Origin: Ureaplasma sp. Hg1 | GTDB lineage: Bacteria; Bacillota_I; Bacilli_A; Mycoplasmatales; Mycoplasmoidaceae | Assembly: GCA_021378535.1 (NCBI GenBank) | Contig: JAACJV010000003.1 | Location: 29,765 to 93,764 of the forward strand | Direction: 5' to 3' | DNA: 64,000 bases | Part shown: positions 63,938 to 64,000 of the stretch, piece by piece | Layout: the number at the start of each line of letters is the position of its first letter | Position numbering within the stretch: the first letter of the stretch is position 1 | Translations under genes and position numbers: made by a program | The notes under the pieces: model-generated | Database searches by the model: none | What the model saw: only the letters and a program-made list of their open reading frames with translations | What the model was told of the DNA's origin: nothing

Positions 63938-64000
63938 ATGTCATACAAATTAGGCAATAAAGAAATGAATGAATTCTTTAATAATATTAAATCTGAATAT
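63938..64000 (+). CDS. Start of a CDS running off the window
   Basis: AAAGGAG then ATG: MSYKLGNKEMNEFFNNIKSEY... Confidence 0.6.
   Translation, partial: MSYKLGNKEMNEFFNNIKSEY

Overview
AT-rich Mollicutes-type chromosome segment using genetic code 4: nearly every long ORF in the supplied track is interrupted by in-frame TGA that must be read as Trp, so I merged fragments into full-length CDSs by frame arithmetic and by translating across the junctions. Housekeeping content includes tig, lon (with a CIRCE-like element), yebC, a SpoU-family methyltransferase, mnmA, miaB, ymdB, a 5-FTHF cyclo-ligase, pcrA/uvrD, rnpB, apt, secDF, relA/spoT, pyrG, hisS, aspS, cutC, 11 tRNAs, nagA, nagB, trmB, trmL, ispH, valS, engB, recO, era, dgkA, ybeY, rimI, tsaB, rluD, lspA and ppa. 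Less ordinary content: (i) a TPP riboswitch with a Shine-Dalgarno-sequestering hairpin in front of a ThiT-like transporter and a choline/thiamine-kinase-like gene; (ii) an apparently unannotated structured ncRNA or leader upstream of yebC; (iii) a ~1,790-aa repeat protein containing four units of exactly 171 nt; (iv) a signal peptidase II with a ~370-aa low-complexity C-terminal extension; (v) two multi-repeat surface proteins with a C-terminal anchor; (vi) a pair of near-identical tRNA-Arg genes with different anticodons; (vii) IspH together with MiaB and DgkA in a wall-less bacterium. The repeat/codon style and lipoprotein-like repeat domains suggest the Pneumoniae group (Ureaplasma/Malacoplasma-like), but the sequence alone does not settle the species. 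All family names are from motif recognition, not from database searches.
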